Part shown: positions 12,652-22,987 of the stretch, one piece after another
Numbering within the stretch: position 1 is the first letter of the stretch
How the letters are laid out: every line of letters starts with the position of its first letter
Assembly: GCA_013115135.1 (NCBI GenBank)
Contig: JABANP010000111.1
Coordinates: 1 to 64,000, forward strand
Reading direction: 5' to 3'
Length of the DNA stretch: 64,000 bases
Source: Perkinsus olseni
Taxonomy: Eukaryota; Perkinsozoa; Perkinsida; Perkinsidae
The notes under the pieces: generated by a model
Databases searched by the model: none
Told to the model about the DNA's origin: nothing
What the model saw: only the letters and a program-made list of their open reading frames with translations
Program-made: the position numbers and the translations under genes

Positions 12652-13677
12652 ATGCTACTCCCTGCCCATGTTGAAGCCCTGCGCTGTCGAATGGTTGGGA
12701 AGCTCTGGGAGAAGTCGTTTGCTGTCGGTCCCCTACCGGAGTTGATGAGCGATATTATGGCGTTCATTCCCAAGCCAATGCTGACTTTGGATTGCCCTAT
12801 GGAGGAGATCGTCGTGGACATCGCTGATTACCCGAAGCTCATCTTCGTTGAAGAACATGTCGTGTATGCGGTGTTCAGTGACTTCCATTCTGTCTCCCTA
12901 CACCAGATTTACCCTGCCGGCAAGAGCGTGATGCTAGGAAGAGTCGTTGAAGAGGAGGTTACTTGCTATTACAACGCCTCAACGTCACACCTCTATGTTC
13001 TGACCCGTTGCCATAATGTGTCTCTGCTGGACTATGATGTGAAGGCTGGCAAAGCCCACAAGACTTATGAGATACCTGTGGTCTCAGCTCTGGGAAATTT
13101 TCCGGACGCTATCGCCGTCTTTGAAGAGCACTGCTTTCTTGCCATCTCATGGTTTGGTCACTTCGAAGTCCTCTACATCAAGCTGGGCGATCCCAAAAGG
13201 GATCTTCACGTCATATCGTCGGAGCCTCGAACAGATCCGGCCTTCTCCGTGAATGGCCTTTTCCTGACGTCCCTCTCTCCGTTGACCGTCAGTGTCGCCT
13301 ACCACAGAGGATCGACACGCCGCTCCGTAGAACTCCAAATGGTAAGCGACTCGTGCCCGACCCTCTTCGTGAAAAAGAAGGACATCACTGTGACCCTTCC
13401 TACACCGGAGGACACGGTAGAGCTACCAATCACTGGTTCTGATATTTTCCTATGCCCATCGGGCGACGATTATTGTTTGCGCAGTAGTGAGTGGCGAACG
13501 ATGTCGGAGAGCTTCAAGTTCGGGGAGGGGGCGCCATACCTACTCGAGTCAACCGCTGCTGCTGACGACGTTGGGAGGTTTCACTTCATCATCAGCAGAA
13601 GCCTTAGGAGAAGGTTCATCGACCCTGCTGAGCACGGCGAGTTCCGGCTTCTTCGTGCCCATCCCTACCTCCGATGA
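12652..13677 (+). CDS. Unknown family B protein, intact copy B1 (341 aa)
   Basis: Uninterrupted single-exon ORF starting MLLPAHVEALRCRMVGKLW. I do not recognise the family. It is close to the broken copy B2 at 17.9 kb: shared blocks include ALRC.MV..LW, VGPLPELM.DIMA, KP.LTL.CPMEEI, VVY.VF and HLYVL....SLLDYDV. No signal peptide or transmembrane segment is evident. The alternating beta-like pattern with repeated 'hydrophobic-x-hydrophobic' stretches and spaced turns would suit a beta-propeller or beta-rich fold, but this is only an impression. Its only intact state within the region and its position between family A copies suggest B may be the functional partner of A, or merely a passenger in the same duplicated unit. 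Confidence 0.65.
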   Translation: MLLPAHVEALRCRMVGKLWEKSFAVGPLPELMSDIMAFIPKPMLTLDCPMEEIVVDIADYPKLIFVEEHVVYAVFSDFHSVSLHQIYPAGKSVMLGRVVEEEVTCYYNASTSHLYVLTRCHNVSLLDYDVKAGKAHKTYEIPVVSALGNFPDAIAVFEEHCFLAISWFGHFEVLYIKLGDPKRDLHVISSEPRTDPAFSVNGLFLTSLSPLTVSVAYHRGSTRRSVELQMVSDSCPTLFVKKKDITVTLPTPEDTVELPITGSDIFLCPSGDDYCLRSSEWRTMSESFKFGEGAPYLLESTAAADDVGRFHFIISRSLRRRFIDPAEHGEFRLLRAHPYLR

Positions 13678-14100
13678 AGTAGCACGTGACGTCGAGAACT
13701 CGAGACCTCTGCTATGCGACCGGGGCAGACGATATTGATGAAGAACTTTAATACAATTCTGTATTGTTTCGCCAGAGAGCCTGTTTCGTTGTGGTCGATG
13801 AAATCTGTAGTGTACGAGGTGGTAGGCGAACTTACCAAATACCTGTTTGTTTCTTTTGGTGTTCTTTCCCTCCCCACGGTAAAGCCATTCACTCTCGGTT
13901 GGCTGAGAGGCTCTGGAAAGCTTCCGTCGGGCTCCCACAGGAGCCACCTGATGAAACATATGATGGCCTGAATCTGTCCGCCTCGGCTTACTCTAACTTG
14001 CCACATTAAGAGCGTGATACCTCGCCAGAATGCCACCTTATATACGGTAGATCTTCTCGAGCGCTCAGTCTCGCCTCCGCTGAATGTTTTAACTGCAGTA

Positions 14101-14172
14101 GGCCCTGTGGCGCAACGGTAGCGCATCTGACTCCAGATCAGAAGGTCGTCCGTTTGAATCGGGCCAGGGTCA
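14101..14172 (+). tRNA. tRNA-Trp (CCA), variant T loop
   Basis: Complete cloverleaf: acceptor GGCCCTG pairs with CAGGGTC, D arm GCGC/GCGC, anticodon stem TCTGA/TCAGA with loop CTCCAGA (anticodon CCA), T stem GTCCG/CGGGC, discriminator A. The T loop reads TTTGAAT instead of the usual TTCGAAT, so C56 is replaced by U. This would weaken the G19-C56 contact and makes function less certain than for the copy at 22807. No run of four T follows closely. Confidence 0.8.
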
Positions 14173-15247
14173 TTATTCTCATGCGTTTGCGGGGTGAGGT
14201 GGGCACGACCGCCCGACTTGGGTCAACGTGGTGGCGCTCGACATGAATCCACAGATGCGGAGGCAAAGTGCATCGGAGGAAGAGTGATCCTTGTCGGGTG
14301 ACCAATTTACGATACTGATTACCTCCATACCGTGGCGCATCACATCGCCCTTGGGGACTTCCATCGATAGCGAGTCGCCTCTACCAGTCCGCTAGCTGGA
14401 TACAGGTATGAGCCAACAGTAAAATGTCCGCGAATCGTGGACCGCGATTGTCGCCAACTTGCTTCTGCAAGGCCACGGCCGAGTTTCCCTGGTCCTCCAA
14501 ATGTTCCAAGGCTAGGAATCCTAGCTCATTGATTTTGAGATTGTGATAGACGTTGCTGATGAGCGGAATTGACCATTGGAGGAGTGGATGTCGTACCTCT
14601 TCATCTTGAACTTCGTCGTCTTGACTTCTGGCCCACTCACACCCTCCCGTGAAGAGTTCCCCGTCAGACGGGATCCGTCTAGGTAAGCGCGAGACTGCCG
14701 ACCTTGAGAGGCCTCAGTACGTATTCGTATTCCCAGAGACAGTACGGGGGCGTTCAACGTGACTGGTGAGTCAGCAGGATCCCGGCTCGTTTGGGCACAT
14801 CCTGACCTTGGGTGAGGTAGCATACCTCGATGGGTCAGAAGGCCTTCAAGAGTTTCTTGGCTCAGTTTTGAGCCAAAAGAGCTTGACCGTGAGCCCGTTC
14901 ATTCCATCTCTAGTGCCTTCCGAGTCTGGATGATAATTGGGAGGATGAGTCCTTGCGACGAGATTTTTGTGCTTCCGAGGCATCACCGGTTGCAGAACGA
15001 CAGTCTAGTACTTCAGAACCCAACAGTGCTGTAGAAGATGAGATTGCAGTCCGTCAACGAGGTTACCACGATTTAGGGAACTCCATGGCCCGAATGATGA
15101 CCCTGGCGAGCGAGATCCGTTTAGGAATTGTTGCAGGGGCCAGGCCATGAGCCCGTTCCACGGAAGTCGCTAGTGAGAGCGAAACAGCGACGACTGATTT
15201 TCCAGCAGGTTTAGCGAGCTCTTGCAACGCCATTTACCTTGCTTAAC
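14173..15247. other. Spacer before family A copy A3
   Basis: No gene recognised. About 15100-15150 holds the second part of the family A upstream block (GGCGAGCGAGATCCG) and a GGGGCCAGGCCATG string close to one upstream of A1. Confidence 0.45.
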
Positions 15248-16850
15248 ATGTCCTACGGTTCACTACTGTCCTCAAGATTCATGCCCTCATTTCCTCTGCC
15301 CGGTTGGGAGGGGACAGCACCATACCGCCCGGAAATTCTCCTCGCAAAGTCGAGAGGGAGCACATACTACCTGTTGCCCTGGCGTTCGGCGGTCGAGATC
15401 AAGCCGGAGCCTATCGATTGGACAGTCGTCAATGGCGTGAAGTTTGCGCCATTGGAGTTCCAGTATACCCAGTCTCATCTCCATGTGGATCCTGTACGAG
15501 AAGTCGGCGTCTTCAAATGCCACAAGAGAGAAACTAGCTACTACGAGGCGGAACTCAACCACAGCGGTCGGAGTGCATTCGCAAGTGCTACTCGCATGAA
15601 ATACACCTTTGACGATGAGGGAAAAATGTTTCCTTCGCAGAAGTACTCCGATCCAGTTTGGGAGGCGGGAACTCTGGATGAGCTGCGGAGTGTGGGTAAC
15701 TTCTTTGTGATTCAGGATAAGCCTCAACAGCGTCCTGAGGCCGGAGGGGCGTACACCGGCCATCAAGGATCATTGACCATGATGCTGATGTTCGACGAGA
15801 TGGGCGAAGTTGCCTCCGCATCAGTGAAGGGTGGTGGTGAGGAAATACAATACGTCCGATACTATCCTGTGGGAATTAAACCAGGGGCTCTCTTAACGGT
15901 AGCGTACACCACCGGAGGGCCGGCACACTTTTTAGTACTGCTGGAACACCAAAGTGCTGCGATCACAGTCACAGGGGTGACTTACGACATGAACACCATT
16001 GACCGATGGGATGACGTCGGTGCAGCGATGACTGTTATGGCTCACGAACAATCGATGTTGCCCACCGGTCGACTGCACTGGAGAGGCGCGCAGGCTCCTG
16101 GGTTCCTCTCGCGCGAGCCGGTCACGGCACGAGAATGGCTCTCATCCTCCCGCGGGCGTCGATGGCTATTCGGCCTGGGCGCACGGAATGACGAATACTT
16201 CATTGCGCCTCCAAGACAACGACGAGACGATGCGAGACCTCGTCAAGATGCGGGGAACGGTACGACAGTTGATAAGCCTCCGACCTGGGCCACTATTCTC
16301 CACGTCGACTCCGAAGGTGCCTCCCACTACTATGAGACGTTCGTGGACGCCTTCAATGAAACTCAGTGGTGCTTCTTCGGCACTCAAGAGTGGGAAGTAT
16401 CCCCTTTCGGATGGGCATCTGGAGAAGCCTCTGAAGGATCGGATCCTGAGTATGGACCATCCCGTCACGAAGGAGCTCAACGATTTGTGCGCAGAGGGCT
16501 CCCTCTACTATCTCCCGGACTTTCAGCCCACAGAGTCGGATGATGGGGAGACAAAAACCGGCAATTACACGGCGTCAGTCGGCAATGGCTCCTTGACTGT
16601 AGAGATCTCGCATGAGGGGCACGAGATTCGGGGCATGCCCAGTGGGAATTACGCGTTCGAGTTTGCCCCATTACTGCACAACCTGGCGGGATTTCTATAT
16701 CCTGTCGGTCTGGGTGAGGATGAGGCGAAGTTCGTATTACTCCGGCTATCAGGAATTACTTTTGGGAGCTACTTGCGCCGATTGGATTTTGAAGCACTTC
16801 GAAGCTTCACAAAGAAGGAGTTGATGCGTTGGCACGTCGTGAAAGTGTGA
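15248..16850 (+). CDS. Unknown family A protein, copy A3 (one +1 frameshift)
   Basis: Begins MSYGSLLSSRFMPSFPLPG; the ATG at 15248 aligns with the starts of A1, A2 and A4. The copy keeps LLPWRSAVEIKPEPIDWT, VKFAPLEFQYTQSHLHVD, VRYYPVGIKPGALLTVAYTT, WDDVGAAMTVMAHEQSML and GRRWLFGLGARNDEYF. At about 16393-16397 the codons for EW-EY-PLSDG carry one extra A (GGGAAGTAT, where the expected string is GGGAGTAT). The last about 150 codons, with LKDRILSMDHPVT, SVGNGSLTVEIS, FLYPVGLGED and a C-terminus FTKKELMRWHVVK, therefore sit in the +1 frame. The whole length is otherwise open. Broken family B copy B2 lies downstream. Confidence 0.6.
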
Positions 16851-17876
16851 TGCTTGCTAGTTGTTCCACGGATGAACATTGAATAAGGAGACTGAGACAC
16901 TCTTCGTTCGCGGTCGAGCCCCCTCCCTCTGCCAACGTTAGCTGTCTTTTGCTGTGAAGAGTTGTGCTTGCGCTGATGAGTATGGCATAACGGCAGTGGG
17001 ACGGTCCATTAAAGTTTACACCGGGTTTCTTGTCACCGTGGATCGGTTCCTTAGACCAGAGCCGGGCTAAGAAGCTCCCTTCGCTCACCTTCTACCAAGG
17101 AGATTCAGTAGAGAGTAGCAACACACAGAAAAGCAATCGAGACGTCTCGTGTATTCCTGCGTGTCGGGCCACATTGACCATTGCGGAGGCTTGATATACG
17201 GACGTACAGTGGATATTATCCACATTGAACCGCGGCTGGCCATAGGAGTATAAGTATCTAATCTTGCTTGACAACTTGCCGTGATTCGTACTTGCGCGGG
17301 TTCTCTCCGTTCAAACAAGCCGATCATCCCATACCCGCTCCTCCAGCATGAGGCAGAGCTATTTCTGAACCGCATTGGAAGTAAATGACTTCGAAGACGA
17401 GTGGCTTTCATCTCGGAACGCTTGAACCTCGCCCGACATAACATCCGTTGCCGATGACACAGCTCCTGCGTCCACTTTATTGTGCGGACAGTAAGTGCTT
17501 CAACCGGGTACCTGGCTGTAGCACAGCATCACCAGGCTCACTTTTGGAGTCAATAACCTATCTACTCGTGAAGGTGTCCTGATAGTCTCGATACATTGAC
17601 GGGACTATGTCGGCGTCTGGCTTTCTCCGAGATGGGAGTTGTGTGACTTGTAATTTCTTTCAGGCCCACCGAACGGGGGTTCGTAGAGTCTTTCTAAGGA
17701 ACGCCTTTCTTTCTTATTTCTGTCCGCCGCGGATTCTTCACAGCGGCGAGCCACTTCTCGTTCAACCTTTCGCGGTCATAGTCTAGATTGGTCAACGTCC
17801 CTGGTCGTGTAGATCGGTCTCGGAATCGGTAGCCTCCTCGCGTAGGGTTTCGCAGTGGAGATCATATCCCTTTATT
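16851..17876. other. Spacer between A3 and B2
   Basis: The first 130 nt resemble the 3' flank of A1 (TGTCTTTTGCTGTGAA, GAGTATGG). No coding or RNA gene recognised in the rest. Confidence 0.45.
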
Positions 17877-18940
17877 ATGCTCTTCCCACCCCACGTTGGA
17901 GCCCTGCGCTGTCAGATGGTCGAGGGGCTCTGGAAGGAGTCGGCTCCTGTTGGTCCCCTACCTGAGTTGATGATCGACATAATGGCCTACATCTCCAAGC
18001 CTATACTCACCTTGGGTTGCCCTATGGAGGAAATCATTCTCGACATCAATTCAGAGCCTGAGTTGGTCTTTGCTAAGGGTGGTGTGGTCTATGGCGTCTT
18101 CAAGTGTGCATCCTCTATCGCTCTTCAACAGATATATCCTCTGGGCCAGAAGGTAACTTTGGTCTCCCACCTCACCGTGCAACGTCTACTACTTTGCCCC
18201 TGATACTGGGCATCTCTATGTTCTCAATGGGACCGGTTCACTGCTAGATTACGACGTAGAGGCCAGCAACGTGCACGCCACTTGGGAACTACCTAAGTTA
18301 TTCTCTGGCGGAATGCAGCCAAGTCACATGGTTGTTATCGGGAACGAGCTGTTCGTAGCGGTATCCCGGGAGTACCGAATGGAAGTCCGGTGCACGAAGT
18401 TGGATGAGATTGGCGATATTGAAGTGCTGTGGGCTAAGGCCAGATCTGACGACTCCAGTCACATCTACTGCTTAAATCCGGTATCTGCTAGACCCCTCTC
18501 CATGAACATTTTATACCACGAAGTCCTCCACTACCTACTCGGTTACGTTGGAGAAGGTTAGGGAGGTGTCCCCGGTTTTGTTCAAAGAGCGGGTGACCGA
18601 GCCGTCTTCCCTCAGTGTATCGGGTTCCGTGCCGCGGGCCTGGATCGTTGGGTCAAATACATTCCGCTCGAGCACAGGCAAAGACCAGTATTCTCTCGTG
18701 AGCATCCACCCGAAGGTGGTGTCTGATCCCTCTCCTCTGCAGAACTCATCACTCTTGACATGCCCTGCTGCTTCGGATCGTTCTGGGAATCTTTACTTCG
18801 TGCTTGACCGAAGCGTCAGAGAAATGGCCTGCGAAATCAACGCGTGGTATCTGACTTTCGACTGTTACGTGCATCTCCGTATTTCCGTTCATGATACCAT
18901 CGTTTTGAATGCCATCCATCGGATGGGCCGTAAGGTTTGA
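17877..18940 (+). pseudogene. Family B copy B2 (two +1 frameshifts)
   Basis: Paralogue of B1 starting MLFPPHVGALRCQMVEGLW. The first frame runs to TLV at about 18164, where one extra base (TCTCCCACC) moves the alignment to the next frame (CNVYYFAPDTGHLYVL, then SLLDYDVEA). A second +1 step at about 18547-18551 leads to VREVSPVLFKERV and the C-terminal part. The conserved blocks remain easy to align with B1, so decay is recent or the shifts are artefacts. Confidence 0.6.
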
Positions 18941-19887
18941 GACTAACGATTGCTGTAACAATCTTCTTTTATTAGAAAAGGTTTGATTGGTTCTCACTGT
19001 TGAGTTGATCGATCTATTGAAGGGAAATGGGTGGCTGAACGAGCGTTGAGAATTGCGTCAGAGCGTTGACATTTGCCGAATCTGCGGTTCTCGCGGGTAT
19101 AGTTGACGACTTGAGTCATTGTAGGGGTTATCTTGAGCGGGATTCGTCGGGCTCTCCATCCTGGCTCGTAGGCAAGTGCTCTACCTGCCGTGCCCATACG
19201 ACGGGCATGAGTAACGGCACGTATCGCACTAGCCCTAAGGGCATGGACTAAGCCCTTCATGGTCATGTTGTCTATACTATAAAGCGCAGTATCTTCAGTT
19301 GTGCATCGCCCGTCAGCCTCTAGCAGATATCTCCTCCTGGACAGAGAGCTTGACTGAAGTCTGCGTGTGGTAGAATCGTTAAGGTACTCCATCGATCAGT
19401 ACCTTGATTCGATCAGGACTACTGGGCCAGACGTACGGAGGTGGTAGTTTTTTTGTTCCCACACACCACGGCCCTCCCTCGTCGCGACGGTTGTAAAGCT
19501 GAGTGGGCGAATCGCGGGTTCGGGAGTGATCAACGAGGACACTCCGACGCACGAAATTGCTCAAGGTGCTGGTCGTCCTCGAATCTGCCGCAAGACTTTC
19601 TACCTGCTCGAGTATGAACCTGGAACCTCACCGGTCCGCACTCAGAGTGGAGTAGGCTTTGGCGATATGAAAACGCCACTCGAGGGGTCTACGTCGGTGT
19701 AGTCTACGAGAGCCCAGTTAGTTTGACACGACTCTCTTTAAGCCTGTCCAATTAATTGGTAACAAGTAAAGCTTTAATACAGGCTCCCGATGATGTATTG
19801 CTCATTCGAACATTCCGTTGCCGAGTGACAAGCGCTGGACCTGGCTCTCACTATAGTCGTCCGGATTGTCATCCGACTCGTGCAACA
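18941..19887. other. Spacer after B2
   Basis: No gene recognised. Short ORFs on both strands show no family resemblance. Confidence 0.4.
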
Positions 19888-19958
19888 GGTCCCATGGTGC
19901 AACGGTAGCACAGCCGACTTCACAGATGTATCGTGTCCGCGCAGATCGGGATGGGGCC
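19888..19958 (+). pseudogene. Decayed tRNA (tRNA-Trp relative)
   Basis: The 5' part matches the tRNA-Trp genes of this window: GGTCCCATGGTGCAACGG, D arm included. The acceptor still pairs (GGTCCCA with TGGGGCC), but the anticodon stem is largely lost and the T loop is CGCAGAT instead of TTCGAAT. The anticodon-loop position reads CTTCACA, so a formal UCA triplet could be read; with the stem gone this is more likely decay than a suppressor tRNA. It lies after B2 as the intact tRNA-Trp lies after B1. Confidence 0.5.
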
Positions 19959-20398
19959 GTGTCTCCGAGTATGGGCCGCATCCATGAGCGTTTTTCTCTT
20001 CCCGGGACTCCATGAAACACGCCAGCCTGCTTCGGACGAACGTGACAACGTACCCGGGAAGCCATGTAACCGGATAATGAGCCCTTTAGAGTGCGCTAAG
20101 CCACTGGGGGATAGCAGGCGTGGTGTCCGCCAAGGCTTATCGATTTCTCGCGAGATCGCTGGAACCGCCGCCGCTCGATAGAAGATTCCGGCGAACGAAC
20201 TCCACGCGAGACGCGGCTCGTTTCCGAGGTGACGAGGCAGCCTCATCCAGCCCATAAGAGTCTGGTGGTGAGGCCGACTCTCGGAACGTTTCTGGGGGAA
20301 TCAGCCGTGCCGGTCGAGCGGATGGACGCTCTGTCGGATGGACTCCATCTCTCCTAAAGACTTCCGTGGAGTTGAGTAGTTAAACTCTCTTGTTCAAG
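19959..20398. other. Spacer before A4 with conserved upstream block
   Basis: 20167-20205 carries the diverged family A upstream block (GCCGCCGCTCGATAG then GGCGAACGAACTCC). Otherwise nothing recognised. Confidence 0.45.
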
Positions 20399-22016
20399 AT
20401 GGCCTACGGATCGCTGGTTTCCTCAAGATTCATGCAACCACTTTTTCTGCCCGGTTGGGAGGTGACTTCTCTCTATCACCCAGAAGTTCTCTTCGCCCAG
20501 TCGAGACGAAGTACATACTTCCTATTGCCCTGGCGTGGAGCTGTCGAGATTAAACCGGAGCCCATCAATTGGACCGTCGTCAACGACGTGAAGTTCGCGC
20601 CGTTAGAGTTCCAGTATACACAGTCTCATCTCCATGTGGATCCTGTAAGGGAAGCCGGCGTGTTCAAATGTGTAGCACCACTTGGAGAAACCACCTACTT
20701 TGAGGTAGAACTCAGTCACCACGGTCGAAGTAGATTCGAAAGCACAAGTCGCAAAAATTACACCTTCGACGATGCGGGAAGACTCTCTCCTCTACATTAC
20801 AACCCCGATTCAGTTTGGGAAGCTGATGCTGTTAAGGAGCTCCGGCGATTGGATAAGTTCTATGAAGCTCGCCCAAAGAATCGGCAGCTCCCTAAGGCCG
20901 GGTCGGCTTACACTGGTATTCAAGGACGACGATCCTGATCTTCGATGAGATCGGCGAGGTTGTCTTCGCATTAGTAAATGGTCGTACTGAGCCGATAGAT
21001 CACGTCCGATATTACTTCGTGGGAACCAAGCCAGAAACTCTCTTGACTATGGCCTATACCCCCGGTGAACAGGCGCATTTCTTAGTGCTAATGGAATACC
21101 GAAGCAGCCTGGTTACGGTCGAGGAGGCGTTTTACGATATGAACACTATCTACAGATGGGATGATGTCAGTGGAAGCGCGGCAGTTTTCACTCAGGAACA
21201 ACCGAACTTGCCGACTGGTCAATTGCAATCGGGTGATTTGCTACCTTTTGAACTTGCTTCCCGAGTTCTCGTCACCGCACCAGAATGGTTCTCCCTGTAC
21301 GTTGGGCGCGAATGGCTTTCGGGCGGTGAGCGCGAAATGACGAGTACTTTCTGGTGCCTATCTGGCAACGTCGGAACGATACGAGATCCCCAGAAGCTAC
21401 TGAAGATACCTTTTTTGTAAGGTATCCTCCGACCCGAGCTATTATTCTTCACGCCGACCATGAAGGTGTCACACATTATTATGAGACGTTCGTCGACACC
21501 CCGGGTTTGACCGAGACATGTTTCTTCGGCATCCAGGAATGGGAGTATCCTCCCTCGGACGGGCAGTCGGAGAAGCCTTTGAAGGATCGGATCCTGAGTA
21601 TGGACCATCGCGTCACGGAGGAACTTAACGGTTTATGCAAGAATGGCTCCCTCTTCACTCGCGGGGGGAGGCATCCAACCAAGTTGAAGGATTGGGAACC
21701 AGATTTGGGAAATTACACGGGGTCGGTTGGCAACGGCACCCTGAGGGTGGAACTCACGGTTGAAGGGCGCGAGAATCGGGGGCTGCCCGAAAATCACACC
21801 CTGCTAATTGCCCCGATCATGCATGATTTGATTGGTTTTCTGTACCCAACTGGAGTCGGGGAGATGGAAGCAAAAGTTGTGATACTGCGCTTGTCTGGAA
21901 TGAACGAAGAAAACTACGTGAGCCGTTTGGGCGCGAAGTTCTTCAGAGGCTTCACAAGAGTGGATCAACAGGGGTGGGATATGATCCTCTATGAAACTCG
22001 GAACAGATTCGAATAG
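20399..22016 (+). pseudogene. Unknown family A, copy A4 (deletion and second frame break)
   Basis: Starts MAYGSLVSSRFMQPLFLPG. At about 20923-20931 the segment for GSFTIILIF lacks four bases, which ends the first frame. The second frame carries VRYYFVG, AHFLVLMEYRSS, YDMNTIYRWDDV and GREWL, then breaks at about 21334-21336 (two extra bases, or one missing, in front of NDEYF). The third frame carries THYYETFVDTPG, CFFGIQEWEYPPSDG, LKDRILSMDHRVT, SVGNGTLRVEL, FLYPTGVGEMEAK and the end of the protein. The four-base loss makes a pseudogene likelier here than for A1 or A3. Confidence 0.6.
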
Positions 22017-22806
22017 AGGAAGCTCCTCTGCAGCTTCTCCGGCAAGATAATTCACAGATGTTCTTAATTCTTCATCCTCTACCCATTAGCTGTCTAGTTG
22101 ATTTTGAGAATAGCGATCGCGTTCACGAGTGGGAAACATAAATAACTCGAGATGCAACTTTGAAGCGGCACCTTCAACGCCGCCGATAACGACGCCAAAA
22201 GTCAGGCCGCAGGGTTTCGCCCTTCGCAAATCACAACCTGGGACTCGTGATAGCAATCCTACGCAGGAGAATCGGCCTGAGCGAAATTACCATGCAGAGC
22301 CTATGAGCGCACAAGAGGGGCTTGTGCGTACCAGAGATCATCGAAAGTTCAATTAAGTTCAATACTAGAGCTAGCCAGATGGTAAAGATAAGTTCGGCCA
22401 TGAAGTTATGGAAGCTGTGGCGGACGCGAACTCGACCCGACCCTCCGCTCCCTGAATGCAGAGGTAGGATACTAGAGGCTGCTGACTCGACCCAGTCCGG
22501 ATATGGAGCCGGGCAGCTCCCGTGCCCTACTTAACCATGGTGGCTTCCGCCTTCTCGCTGCCAGCAAATACAGGCTATCGCCTGCTTTCCGTCTCTGACA
22601 CTCATGAAGGTCGAACAGGTCAGTGTAGATCCACTCACCATTGACACTCCCAACCTCTGCCTTATGAGAACTTCGCAACTTGCGAATCGCGAGTGAGTCC
22701 TTATCGTGGGCCACAATTCGTGGTCAAAACAAGTAGCGGCGAAGAGCAAATAAGCCTCTCATAATGAGGTGAACGGGAAACGTTGCCGATCATAATAACA
22801 GCATCA
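22017..22806. other. Spacer between A4 and tRNA-Trp
   Basis: No gene recognised. There is no family B copy here, unlike after A5 and A3. Confidence 0.4.
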
Positions 22807-22878
22807 GGCCCTGTGGCGCAACGGTAGCGCATCTGACTCCAGATCAGAAGGTTGTCCGTTCGAATCGGGCCGGGGTCA
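22807..22878 (+). tRNA. tRNA-Trp (CCA)
   Basis: Same cloverleaf as the copy at 14101 with the normal T loop TTCGAAT. Acceptor GGCCCTG/CGGGGTC (two G-U pairs), anticodon loop CTCCAGA, discriminator A. This is the better candidate for a working gene. No close poly-T terminator is visible. Confidence 0.9.
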
Positions 22879-22987
22879 AATATCGTCCGTGCACTAGATG
22901 TAGTTTCCGCGAGCAACTACAATCATGCACTAAAACGATACAACCAGTTCAGCCCAACGACGTGCCAATGCTATACATGCATCCGGT

